The notes under the pieces were generated by a model. That model saw only the letters and a list, made by a program, of their open reading frames with translations. It did no database searches and was not told where the DNA came from. A stretch of DNA of 64,000 nucleotides from Pedobacter helvus (GTDB lineage: Bacteria; Bacteroidota; Bacteroidia; Sphingobacteriales; Sphingobacteriaceae): positions 310,001 to 374,000 of the forward strand of contig NZ_SRMP01000004.1 in the NCBI RefSeq assembly GCF_005925325.1, written 5' to 3'. The position numbers and the translations under genes are program-made. Position 1 is the first letter of the stretch; each line of letters opens with the position of its first letter. Positions 42,052 through 50,282 of this stretch are shown here, piece after piece.

Positions 42052-43742
42052 CACAGAAAATTGATTACCGACTACCTCTCATTCTTATAGGTGGAATACT
42101 TTTTCAGCTCCTATTCTGGGATGAATTTTTAGGCCTAAACTTGTTGATCTATACCCTGTTTATATTGGTTGTTACATTTACAGATAAGGACATTCCTTTC
42201 CACAAGGGTAAACTTTATACGGCATTGCCAAACTTAGCAATAGCAGCATATATTGTTTATGACAGCTCTACGCTCGCCATTATTACTTGGTTCATCACGC
42301 TATTGGTTTACCTCGGAACTACTCATTTTGTTATGTTAAAATCGACCTTCACTGCTTTAGTATGGGGAATTTTGCAGGTCATTAGTGGTCCATCTGGTAT
42401 TATCATTAAATTACGAAAAACTAAGCTTGGCAAGATCAACCTTAAGCCTATTTTAAAACCTATCAAATATATTGTATTGCCATTAGTGATGGTGGTGATT
42501 TTCTGCTCACTATATAGCATTGCCAATCCAATTTTTGATAAGTATACTAGGTTAATTACTGACAACATTGCTCAGTTCTTCCAAACTGTTTTCAATTTCT
42601 TATTCATAGACATTAGTTTACCTAAAATTCTATTCATTTGCTTAGGAATTTGCATTACGGCAGGTATTATAGTTGGCGTTGATAGTAAATTATTGGATGA
42701 GGTAGAAATGATGGAAAGTGACCAAATGATCAGAAAGCGTAGAGACCGTAGAAAGCCTTCACTTTTTCAGGATTTTAGAACACTATTTGCCGGAATTCAG
42801 GTGACCAAAAAATTAGCACTGAAAACAGAGAATATTGTCGGTGTCATCTCGTTTGTTGCCCTCAATTTGTTACTTCTGTTTCTAAATGCAATTGACATTT
42901 CAACATTATGGCTTAATAATACAGTTAACGCAGGTAAAAACTTTTCTGCCGAACTGCACGATGGTACTAACACTTTAATTTTCAGTATCGTGATTGCAAT
43001 GCTAATCATCGTATACTTTTTTAGTGGTAATTTAAATTTCTACCGAAATAACAAATGGATTAAACTTCTCGCCTATTTATGGATCGTCCAAAATGCGTTC
43101 TTAGTGCTTTCAGTTTTTCATAGAGATTATGATTACATTTTTTACCACGGCTTAACCTATAAACGAATTGGAGTAGCGATTTTCGCTACCTTAAGTCTCG
43201 TTGGCTTGGCTACTGTTTACATTAAGGTGGCAAAACAAAAAACTGTCTTCTTTTTATATCGCATTAATACCAAAATATGGTATGCATTGTTGGTGTTGTT
43301 AAGCTTTATTAACTGGGATATATTGATTGTGAGCTACAACCTAGAAAAAGCTCACAAGATTGGTGTTGATGTTGATCATTTAATGAGTTTCTCCGATAAA
43401 ACCCTTCCTATCCTTAAGAAAAACCGTGAACTTTTAATGAAACAAGCAATAATAGATGCTGAAAATGACAGACAATCTTATACAGCAACCGTTGCAGCTG
43501 TAGATTCTGTAGCTACGGGCACTGGTGCTATTACTGTACAGGCAGAAGGTACAGCAGTAGCACCAAAACTAAGCGAAGCCGAACTGAAAGTGCAGGCTGC
43601 AAAACAAGCAAAAGACGATTTCAATCAGAGATTGGATAATAAAATTGAGAGGTTCTTAGAAAATCAACAAGAGGGTTCTTGGCTATCATTTAGTTATTTG
43701 AAATGGGAAACGGTAGAGAAACTTAAAGCGCACAATAAATGA
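42048..43742 (+). CDS. DUF4173 family membrane protein
   Basis: The 564-residue protein matches DUF4173: about 11 transmembrane segments, a cytosolic loop with RKRRDRRKP, the FHRDYDYIFYHGLTYKRIGV motif and the SFINWDILIVSYNLEKA segment. A non-membrane C-terminal coil of about 90 residues, rich in Ala, Glu, Lys and Gln, follows. Molecular function unknown. Its start overlaps the previous gene and its stop overlaps the next gene by 4 bp each, so it is the centre of a tight operon behind box 3. Confidence 0.82.
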   Translation: MTQKIDYRLPLILIGGILFQLLFWDEFLGLNLLIYTLFILVVTFTDKDIPFHKGKLYTALPNLAIAAYIVYDSSTLAIITWFITLLVYLGTTHFVMLKSTFTALVWGILQVISGPSGIIIKLRKTKLGKINLKPILKPIKYIVLPLVMVVIFCSLYSIANPIFDKYTRLITDNIAQFFQTVFNFLFIDISLPKILFICLGICITAGIIVGVDSKLLDEVEMMESDQMIRKRRDRRKPSLFQDFRTLFAGIQVTKKLALKTENIVGVISFVALNLLLLFLNAIDISTLWLNNTVNAGKNFSAELHDGTNTLIFSIVIAMLIIVYFFSGNLNFYRNNKWIKLLAYLWIVQNAFLVLSVFHRDYDYIFYHGLTYKRIGVAIFATLSLVGLATVYIKVAKQKTVFFLYRINTKIWYALLVLLSFINWDILIVSYNLEKAHKIGVDVDHLMSFSDKTLPILKKNRELLMKQAIIDAENDRQSYTATVAAVDSVATGTGAITVQAEGTAVAPKLSEAELKVQAAKQAKDDFNQRLDNKIERFLENQQEGSWLSFSYLKWETVEKLKAHNK

Positions 43743-44032
43743 AAAACGCCGTAGAAATAAAGATTGGCATTTGGACATCCATCTGCTCTTTTGCTATAGG
43801 AACGCTGCTGTTCCTGACCTTCATCATTACAAAATACGGCATTCTTGCATATTTGGGGTTTTATTACCTAATTGTTATCATACCTGTAAACATACTTGTG
43901 TTATTAATAATAATCGCAAGTGCTTTTCTCAATAAGGAAAGATGGATCGAACATCTTAAAACTATAGGATTGATGCTATTAAATATTCCAATCGCTTGGC
44001 TTTACCTCATTTTATTGAACTTTTACTGTTAA
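43739..44032 (+). CDS. small three-helix membrane protein
   Basis: The 97-residue protein overlaps the DUF4173 stop (ATGA) and has three hydrophobic helices. Its last helix resembles that of the 107-residue protein at 41728. It precedes the ferritin-like protein by 11 bp. Confidence 0.65.
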   Translation: MKNAVEIKIGIWTSICSFAIGTLLFLTFIITKYGILAYLGFYYLIVIIPVNILVLLIIIASAFLNKERWIEHLKTIGLMLLNIPIAWLYLILLNFYC

Positions 44033-44043
44033 CGTTAATTAAA

Positions 44044-44781
44044 ATGCAAAACTCTGAAAATTGGGTAAGATATTTTTCGATAAACCTACAACAACAAAGA
44101 ATTGATTGGACTATTGCTCCTGATCTGACGCTAACAGAAAGGCGAGAGATCCTAAAGTCGTTACAAGCTTGGCAGTTAGGCGAAACCTCGGAAGGTGTAA
44201 ACCTCATCAGCGCTGCAACTAAATATGCACAAAAACTGAATGATGATAAATACTTGGAAGCCGTTAAACTATTCATTAAAGAAGAACAAAAACACGGTGA
44301 AAATTTAGGCAAATACCTCGATTTAATTAGGGAGCAAAGAATTAAGAAAAACTGGGGCGACAGCTTGTTTAGAAAGTTTAGAGGCCTATATACCGACATG
44401 GAATTTTGGACAATTGCCGTGATTACCGTAGAAAGTGCAGCTCAGATATTCTACCAATGTTTAAAAGATGCTACCAATTGTAAGCTCCTCAAGCAAATAT
44501 GTACAGATATTTTAATTGATGAAGCACCTCATATTACGTTCCAAACCGAACGTCTGCACACCATTTTTCATCAGAAAAGTAAATTGATGAAATGTCTGAC
44601 CTACAAATACTACTATATCTTCTACTTCTCAACCGCTTTAGTGGTTTGGCATGTACATCAAAAACTTTTTAAAGCTGGCGGCGTAAATTTTAAGAACTAT
44701 TGGAAAAATATGAAGTTAAAATTCAAAAAGACTATCCAAAGGCTATCTAACAATCAACAAATGCGATATACTACAATTTAG
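44044..44781 (+). CDS. ferritin-like diiron-type protein
   Basis: The 245-residue protein starts at the ATG at 44044 (MQNSENWVRYF). A possible ferritin-like four-helix bundle is visible with EEQKHGENLGKYL (Glu-Glu-x-x-His), ESAAQIFYQ (Glu) and DEAPHITFQTERL (Asp-Glu-x-x-His) in the order typical of diiron carboxylate proteins. A hydrophobic segment (KYYYIFYFSTALVVWHVHQ) follows. Not bacterioferritin; I do not know the enzyme. It is the last well-supported member of the unit that starts at box 3. Confidence 0.62.
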   Translation: MQNSENWVRYFSINLQQQRIDWTIAPDLTLTERREILKSLQAWQLGETSEGVNLISAATKYAQKLNDDKYLEAVKLFIKEEQKHGENLGKYLDLIREQRIKKNWGDSLFRKFRGLYTDMEFWTIAVITVESAAQIFYQCLKDATNCKLLKQICTDILIDEAPHITFQTERLHTIFHQKSKLMKCLTYKYYYIFYFSTALVVWHVHQKLFKAGGVNFKNYWKNMKLKFKKTIQRLSNNQQMRYTTI

Positions 44782-44787
44782 TAGGAA

Positions 44788-45327
44788 ATGGGAATGTCCT
44801 TAATTTATGGCTTAATATTGTTAAGCTCGCTTTCGCTCGTTGGAATTATAGTATTAAGTTTCTCAATAAAGTACAAATCTGTAATTGGGATTCTAATTTC
44901 TATTATTTTGATTGCACCTATCGTATTATTGTTTACTGGCAATACTATAGACGAATTAACAATCTCCAAAAAAGATGTTGTTTCTGACCTCGGTCATCTC
45001 GAAATCAGTTTGCAGGATGATTTCAAGATTATCGCTAATTCAGTGACTGGGATGCCCGAAAGAATACAATTGACGAAACTTACAATTAGCAAAAATGATG
45101 AGAAACATATCATACAGTTAATTCTTGATGCATCAAATTCAAAACTTGCCACTTCAACCAATAACGCAATTGTAAAATCAGATTTCAATGATACAGCAGA
45201 AAATTTAAAACATACAAGGTTTTATTCCAGAGAAATATTTAAAACAATAGACAATTACCCAACTCGAATACACCTATCTGTAGAAGAGGGAAGTAATATT
45301 TTAAAGTACCAAAGAATAGAGGATTAG
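44788..45327 (+). CDS. membrane-anchored hypothetical protein
   Basis: The 179-residue protein has two N-terminal helices (about 5-27 and 33-50) followed by a soluble beta-rich domain (LGHLEISLQDDFKIIANS onward). No known family. It starts 6 bp after the ferritin-like gene, so it may be the last gene of that operon. Confidence 0.6.
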   Translation: MGMSLIYGLILLSSLSLVGIIVLSFSIKYKSVIGILISIILIAPIVLLFTGNTIDELTISKKDVVSDLGHLEISLQDDFKIIANSVTGMPERIQLTKLTISKNDEKHIIQLILDASNSKLATSTNNAIVKSDFNDTAENLKHTRFYSREIFKTIDNYPTRIHLSVEEGSNILKYQRIED

Positions 45328-45467
45328 GTGAGACTTGTACCGTTAATTTACAATCTAAAGCTTTATCCATGGTTTCTAATCACATAATAATCAATTCACT
45401 AAGAAAAAAAACCAAGAACTTCACAAGTTTAAATATTAAGAACTTCGAAGGCAAAACATCTCAAATC

Positions 45468-45656
45468 ATGAACAAACAAAATAGCAAACATATAAATTTG
45501 ATAAAATTATTCGGAATTACATCTTTAATCATCGGCACTATACTATTGATATTTATGATCAGTTTTGAAGACGAGCCAGGAGCGCTACCTCTCCTATTGG
45601 TCATTATGGGAATAACCGCCTCGGTTGTAGATAAAGTTAGAAAGAAACGTACTTAG
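45468..45656 (+). CDS. small two-helix membrane protein
   Basis: The 62-residue protein starting MNKQNSKHINLIKLFG has two hydrophobic helices with a short FEDEPGAL loop. An upstream start at 45369 gives an implausible Lys/Asn-rich extension. Function unknown. Confidence 0.55.
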   Translation: MNKQNSKHINLIKLFGITSLIIGTILLIFMISFEDEPGALPLLLVIMGITASVVDKVRKKRT

Positions 45657-45741
45657 CATCACCAATAAATCACCAATCCATCCATTTAACAATCACATCT
45701 CAGCAACATTGCGATTTCTTTACATTTAAATCCATTTTGCT

Positions 45742-45773
45742 ATTGGCATAAAGGATTTGAAATTGTAGATTTG
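45742..45773 (+). promoter_or_regulatory. promoter of sucC
   Basis: ATTG (-33-like, 45742-45745) and TAGATTTG (-7, 45766-45773) are separated by 20 bp, close to the Bacteroidota TTTG-N19-TAnnTTTG consensus. The ATG follows 16 bp later. Confidence 0.55.
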
Positions 45774-45789
45774 GGCAAATTTTAAAGAA

Positions 45790-46980
45790 ATGAATATCCA
45801 CGAATATCAAGGTAAACAAATTCTAAAGAGTTTTGGCGTTGCTATCCAAGAGGGCATTGTTGCTGATACAGTTGACCAAGCTGTTGAAGCCGCTAAACAA
45901 ATGAAAACTGACTTTAACTCTGACTGGGTTGTGATTAAAGCGCAAATCCACGCTGGAGGTAGAGGAAAAGGCGGCGGTGTGAAGTTGGCCAAAAATTTGG
46001 AAGAAGTAAAGCAAAGAGCTACCGATATTTTGGGAATGCAGTTAGTTACGCCTCAAACTGGTGCCGAAGGTAAGAGAGTAAACAAAATTTTGGTTGCTCA
46101 AGATGTTTACTATCCAGGTCCATCAGAAACTAAAGAGTTCTACATGAGCGTTCTTTTAGACCGTGCTGCTGGCAAAAACATTATCATGTACAGTACCGAA
46201 GGGGGTATGGACATTGAGGAAGTTGCAGAACACACTCCTCACTTGATTTTCAAAGAAACTATTGACCCTAAAGTAGGTTTACAAGGTTTCCAAGCTCGTA
46301 AAATTGCTTTTAACTTAGGTTTAAGCGGTGCTGCACACAAAGAAATGGTAAAATTTGTTGCCGCTTTATACAAAGCTTACGATCAAACAGATTCGTCAAT
46401 GTTCGAAATTAATCCAGTATTAAAAACTAGCGATGACAAAATCATTGCTGTTGATGCTAAGGTTGATTTAGATGAGAACGCATTATACCGTCACCCGGAT
46501 TTTGCAGCAATGCGTGATAAATTGGAAGAAGATCCAACGGATGTTGAGGCTAGCGAAAGCAACCTTAACTACGTTAAATTAGACGGTAACGTTGGTTGTA
46601 TGGTAAACGGTGCTGGTTTAGCGATGGCTACTATGGACATCATTAAATTAGCTGGTGGCGAGCCTGCTAACTTCTTAGACGTGGGCGGAACTGCTAACGC
46701 AACTACAGTTAAAGCTGGTTTCAACATTATCTTGAAAGACCCTAACGTAAAAGCTATCTTGATCAACATTTTTGGTGGTATTGTACGTTGCGATAGAGTT
46801 GCACAAGGTGTAATTGATGCTTATCAAGAAATTGGTGATATCAGAGTTCCAATCATTGTTCGTTTACAAGGAACTAACGCTGAAGAAGCTAAAAAATTAA
46901 TAGACGATTCTGGCTTGAAAGTTTACTCTGCAATTCAATTAAAAGAAGCTGCAGACTTAGTAACTAAAGTACTTTCGTAG
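45790..46980 (+). CDS. sucC: succinyl-CoA synthetase beta subunit
   Basis: The 396-residue protein is the ATP-grasp beta subunit of succinate-CoA ligase: HEYQGKQILKSFGV start, Gly-rich ATP loop GGRGKGGGVKLA, FEINPVL, the KLDGNVGCMVNGAGLAMATMD... segment (only partly quoted here: NVGCMVNGAG) and NIFGGIVRCD that contacts CoA/phosphohistidine. It converts succinyl-CoA to succinate in the TCA cycle with SucD, which is not in the window, as is common in Bacteroidota. Length is standard. Confidence 0.95.
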   Translation: MNIHEYQGKQILKSFGVAIQEGIVADTVDQAVEAAKQMKTDFNSDWVVIKAQIHAGGRGKGGGVKLAKNLEEVKQRATDILGMQLVTPQTGAEGKRVNKILVAQDVYYPGPSETKEFYMSVLLDRAAGKNIIMYSTEGGMDIEEVAEHTPHLIFKETIDPKVGLQGFQARKIAFNLGLSGAAHKEMVKFVAALYKAYDQTDSSMFEINPVLKTSDDKIIAVDAKVDLDENALYRHPDFAAMRDKLEEDPTDVEASESNLNYVKLDGNVGCMVNGAGLAMATMDIIKLAGGEPANFLDVGGTANATTVKAGFNIILKDPNVKAILINIFGGIVRCDRVAQGVIDAYQEIGDIRVPIIVRLQGTNAEEAKKLIDDSGLKVYSAIQLKEAADLVTKVLS

Positions 46981-47023
46981 TCGAGAAGTTTTAAGTTCGC
47001 AAAGTCGGAAAGATATATTTTTT

Positions 47024-47058
47024 AAAAGCCAGCTGATTACTCAGCTGGCTTTTTTTTT
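47024..47058 (+). terminator. terminator of sucC
   Basis: AAAAGCCAGCTGA / TCAGCTGGCTTTT (13-bp stem, 4-base loop) followed by further T's. Confidence 0.95.
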
Positions 47059-47370
47059 GTTAGTACGCCTCATCATGTCGGCCATAATGGAGAGCTCTTT
47101 GGATATTCTTCTTTTTGAAAAGCAGTTACAGTAGTTCTTCGTTTAAGCCAACCCCTTTTTCTTATATAATCTGTTTGTTAAGTAGCGCTATCATTCCGAG
47201 GAACGAGGCATCTATTTCTAAAGTATTAAAACACACAGATCCTTCACTACGTTCAGGATGACAAGAAGGGCCAAAAGTATTTCCGCTTTAATCGGCTTTC
47301 GTAAACACAAAAAGCCAATACTACTGTTAAACGTAATCGTAATACAGTTGTGGATTTTTTTAAAAATAAC

Positions 47371-47401
47371 AAAAGCCAATCAAAAACTGACTGGCTTTTT
47401 A
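47371..47401 (+). terminator. orphan terminator-like hairpin
   Basis: AAAAGCCAATC pairs with GACTGGCTTTT (one mismatch), loop about 9 bases, followed by T's. No gene ends just before it, so it might end a short untranslated transcript. Confidence 0.6.
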
Positions 47402-47456
47402 TAGGTTGTTTAGGTTTAGTTTAAAATTTTTCTCAAAAGTATTTATCTTTTATGAA

Positions 47457-47484
47457 AAAGCTCTGGCCATCCAACCAGAGCTTT
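47457..47484. terminator. orphan hairpin
   Basis: AAAGCTCTGG / CCAGAGCTTT (10-bp stem, 8-base loop) with a few T's beyond it on the minus strand only. Confidence 0.45.
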
Positions 47485-47811
47485 AATCAAACCAAATATA
47501 AATGTACTTTTTTGTATGAACACAACAAATATAGAGCTTAATTTCTAATTAAAAAATTTTTTACCAATAAATTATTAGATTTTTTCTAATAAAATAAAAT
47601 TTTAATCAAAAAATTAATTAAAAAACTAAATTGACAACCATAAAAACAAATAAAATACAATAAAACACAATAAATAGTACTTAAAAAATCAAAAAAAATG
47701 ATAAAAAACAACAAAAAATATAATTATAAACAACAAAATACTATCAAAAAATGCAAATTTTTATAAAAAAGATAGAAAAACACCTAAAATACATATCCAA
47801 TTATCAAAATG

Positions 47812-47819
47812 TATATTTG
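47812..47819 (+). promoter_or_regulatory. -7 promoter element and strong ribosome-binding site of the degenerate kinase gene
   Basis: TATATTTG fits TAnnTTTG. AAGGAG at 47837-47842 lies 2 bp before the ATG region (AAGGAGACATG), one of the few clear Shine-Dalgarno sequences in the window. Confidence 0.5.
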
Positions 47820-47844
47820 TATTTATTAAGAACAAAAAGGAGAC

Positions 47845-48822
47845 ATGATAAAGAAAATTGAAATGAGTTCAGATAAATATCTAGCTAGATCATTAAACCT
47901 TATCAATAAATTACTGGCAAAGAGCCTACGCTTTTCAGCATTTCATATGGTTATAGCCAGCGATGACCAAAACATTCCTTCAGAAGATACTGAGCTAAGT
48001 GACATTATTATTAATGAGTTTCCGAATATAAAAGAAGTTACCACCTTAAAGAAACATCCGTTTAAAGGATTGGCGTCGAATATAAAATCACTTACCATCG
48101 CTCCTATTTTTTCATCATTAGGTAACAAGCTAGGCCACCTCGTCTTACTAGACAATAAAGAGCGTGCCTTGTCTATCGAGGAAGAAGCGATGTTGACAGA
48201 TTTTACAAATATCATAGGTAATACCGTAGAAAAACATATAGAGAGTCAACAACTTCAACTTATTTTCACAGATTTCATACACAAAACTATACACGATCTC
48301 AAAAATCCGTTAACATCTATATCGCTAACTACAGAATTACTGAAAAGAAAAGCAGATGACCCGAAAATGGTTGGCAATTTTTCTGAAAAACTGGATAAAG
48401 CGAATAAACGGCTATTCTCAAATCTTGAGGAACTTAAATCTGCATTTCCCATCAACGACAGAAGCTTTAAACTTAACAATACAGAGGTGAATATCGGAGA
48501 ACTTATAGAAAACATCCGAACGGAAACACCAAATATTAACGTCCATTTCGGAAAATCATCGGAAATAACAGTATTTGGCGACTATAACAGACTAAAAGAA
48601 GCGATAAAGCAGCTAATTGCACATATAGGTTCCATAGTTATCGAAATTGTGCACTATATCAATGATAACGTAGCTGTTATAGAAATAAAATCGAATGAAA
48701 GCGGTAATGATACAGAAACCTCTGCCCTAACTATTTCAAAAACATTGATACAGATGCACAAAGGAAAAATAGAAACCCTAGAAAAAGGCTATGCAATATA
48801 TTTGCCTGCCGAAGTATCATAA
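47845..48822 (+). CDS. GAF-like sensor with HisKA and degenerate ATPase domain
   Basis: The 325-residue protein has a GAF-like sensory region (about 20-125), a HisKA-like helix pair with intact phosphoacceptor TIHDLKNPLTSISL (His about 149), and a C-terminal domain placed like a HATPase. The N box is altered (RLKEAIKQLIAHIG, no Asn), and the DxGxG and GxGLG boxes are absent, so it should not bind ATP normally. It could be a phosphotransfer/adaptor protein. It overlaps the convergent histidine kinase gene by 34 bp at the 3' ends. Upstream lie a very AT-rich region and a strong ribosome-binding site. Confidence 0.7.
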   Translation: MIKKIEMSSDKYLARSLNLINKLLAKSLRFSAFHMVIASDDQNIPSEDTELSDIIINEFPNIKEVTTLKKHPFKGLASNIKSLTIAPIFSSLGNKLGHLVLLDNKERALSIEEEAMLTDFTNIIGNTVEKHIESQQLQLIFTDFIHKTIHDLKNPLTSISLTTELLKRKADDPKMVGNFSEKLDKANKRLFSNLEELKSAFPINDRSFKLNNTEVNIGELIENIRTETPNINVHFGKSSEITVFGDYNRLKEAIKQLIAHIGSIVIEIVHYINDNVAVIEIKSNESGNDTETSALTISKTLIQMHKGKIETLEKGYAIYLPAEVS

Positions 48823-50171
48823 AGATCAAATGACACCACAAAGGTACTACCCTTATCTTCATTGGCTTCATACCAAATTTTACCACCTTGCAACTCAGTA
48901 AATTCTCTACATAGTAACAGCCCCAGTCCTACGCCTTTTTCGTTGTTGGTACCAAAAGTAGAAAGCGCTTTCATCTTAAAAAGATTGTGTTGCTCATTTT
49001 CACTTATGCCCAAACCATTGTCCCAAACTCTCAAAAAGCTACTTGTTTGATTTTGCGTAGTAGAAACAACCACCCTTCCACCCTCTGGTGTAAATTTGAT
49101 CGCGTTATTTACTAAGTTACGCACTACGATAAGAAACATATTTAAATCTGCCGCAATATATACATCATCTAGCAAGTTCAATTCTAGCACGATACCTTTC
49201 CTATCGGCTATATTTTTTTCCAAATTCAAACCCTTTCTCAATTCATAGGCAACATCTACCTTTACAATATCTACTTTAGCTCCATCTAACTGAGATTTAG
49301 ACCATGATAACACATTTGCAAGCATTTCCGAGGTGTCCTTAGTCACCTGAAATAAACGTTGCTTAATTTGAGCATCTTCTTCTTTTGTGATATCGGCCTC
49401 TGCCAAAACTTCTAAATAACCTAAAATAGAGCTTAGCGGCGACCGAATATCATGTGCTACAATAGAAAAAAGCTTAGCTTTTTCAGAATTTAGCTTTTCT
49501 AGCTCCTTGTTTTGCTCTAATATTTGCGCACTCTGCTCCTCAATCTCTAAATTTTTCAGAAAAACTGCATTACGCTCTCTATCGTAATTGTTCCTAATGA
49601 AACTAATACTCAAACAGATCAACAGAGCTGCAACACCGTAAGTAACTGCAAAATCTATCGTTTTTGTTAAATCATCTACATAAACATTAGGTATTAACTC
49701 TGGATAAAGATATTCGACGAACAATACACCAAAGACCGTAACCAAATTCAATCCGATCCACAAACCCAACTGCTTTTTTGGAACTACAACAATGGTAATC
49801 AGTAATATCAGACAAAACAACACCAAATTGGGGCCGTAGATACCTGAGTTGAAGAAGTAATTCAATAAAAACGTAAAATTGGCAACAATACCTAGAAAAC
49901 TGATCGCTAATGTGGTGTTACGTCGATATCGAGATAGGTAGTATAATCCTGCAGAAAAAAGAGTGCCAAATAAACAGATAAAGGCTACGATTTTTAATCC
50001 GATGTAGTAGTTGAAAAAGATTTCTATAAAAAGCGCAATTACGGCAATTACACAAAACGTATTGAATATTCGTTCTTCCAGTGAAAACTTCTTAGGATTA
50101 CCGATAATATGATTAGCGCTGAGCCATGAAAGTAATTTTGCCACTGCGTATTTAGGAAAAGATAAAAACAA
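48789..50171 (-). CDS. membrane histidine kinase
   Basis: The 460-residue protein has six N-terminal transmembrane helices (about 35-195), a coiled coil, HisKA (VAHDIRSPLSSILG) and HATPase domains (NLVNNAIKFTPEGG, WDNGLGIS, GVGLGLLLC). It is a complete hybrid-free sensor kinase with no response regulator beside it. The reading frame begins with TTG at 50171; a GTG at 50144 is an alternative, because a -7-like TATGTTTG on this strand (50176-50169) overlaps the first start. The 3' end overlaps the degenerate kinase gene by 34 bp. Confidence 0.85.
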   Translation of the reverse strand: MFLSFPKYAVAKLLSWLSANHIIGNPKKFSLEERIFNTFCVIAVIALFIEIFFNYYIGLKIVAFICLFGTLFSAGLYYLSRYRRNTTLAISFLGIVANFTFLLNYFFNSGIYGPNLVLFCLILLITIVVVPKKQLGLWIGLNLVTVFGVLFVEYLYPELIPNVYVDDLTKTIDFAVTYGVAALLICLSISFIRNNYDRERNAVFLKNLEIEEQSAQILEQNKELEKLNSEKAKLFSIVAHDIRSPLSSILGYLEVLAEADITKEEDAQIKQRLFQVTKDTSEMLANVLSWSKSQLDGAKVDIVKVDVAYELRKGLNLEKNIADRKGIVLELNLLDDVYIAADLNMFLIVVRNLVNNAIKFTPEGGRVVVSTTQNQTSSFLRVWDNGLGISENEQHNLFKMKALSTFGTNNEKGVGLGLLLCREFTELQGGKIWYEANEDKGSTFVVSFDLYDTSAGKYIA

Positions 50172-50252
50172 ACATACCCATATTCAACGAGAGTAAGGTA
50201 AACTTAGTTTAAATTAACTTATTTAAATATCTAAAATTAAGCAACAAATCTT

Positions 50253-50260
50253 TATTTTTG
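50253..50260 (+). promoter_or_regulatory. -7 promoter element of asnS
   Basis: TATTTTTG fits TAnnTTTG, 22 bp before the ATG at 50283. Confidence 0.5.
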
Positions 50261-50282
50261 CAGCTTTTATAATAAACTCAAT

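Larger units (their letters stand above)
46981..47811. other. long gene-free interval with terminators, a repeat and a very AT-rich stretch
   Basis: No ORF of note. In order: sucC terminator; a Bacteroidota-type repeat (ATTCCGAGGAACGAGGCATC ... CTTCACTACGTTCAGGATGA, 47187-47263); two further hairpins (47371-47401, 47457-47484); then about 300 bp (47515-47811) that is extremely A/T-rich with many A-tracts at roughly helical spacing. Confidence 0.65.

Noticed and set aside
46981..47811. AT-rich region considered as an origin of replication.
   Set aside because: No dnaA gene, DnaA-box cluster or parABS elements were seen next to it.
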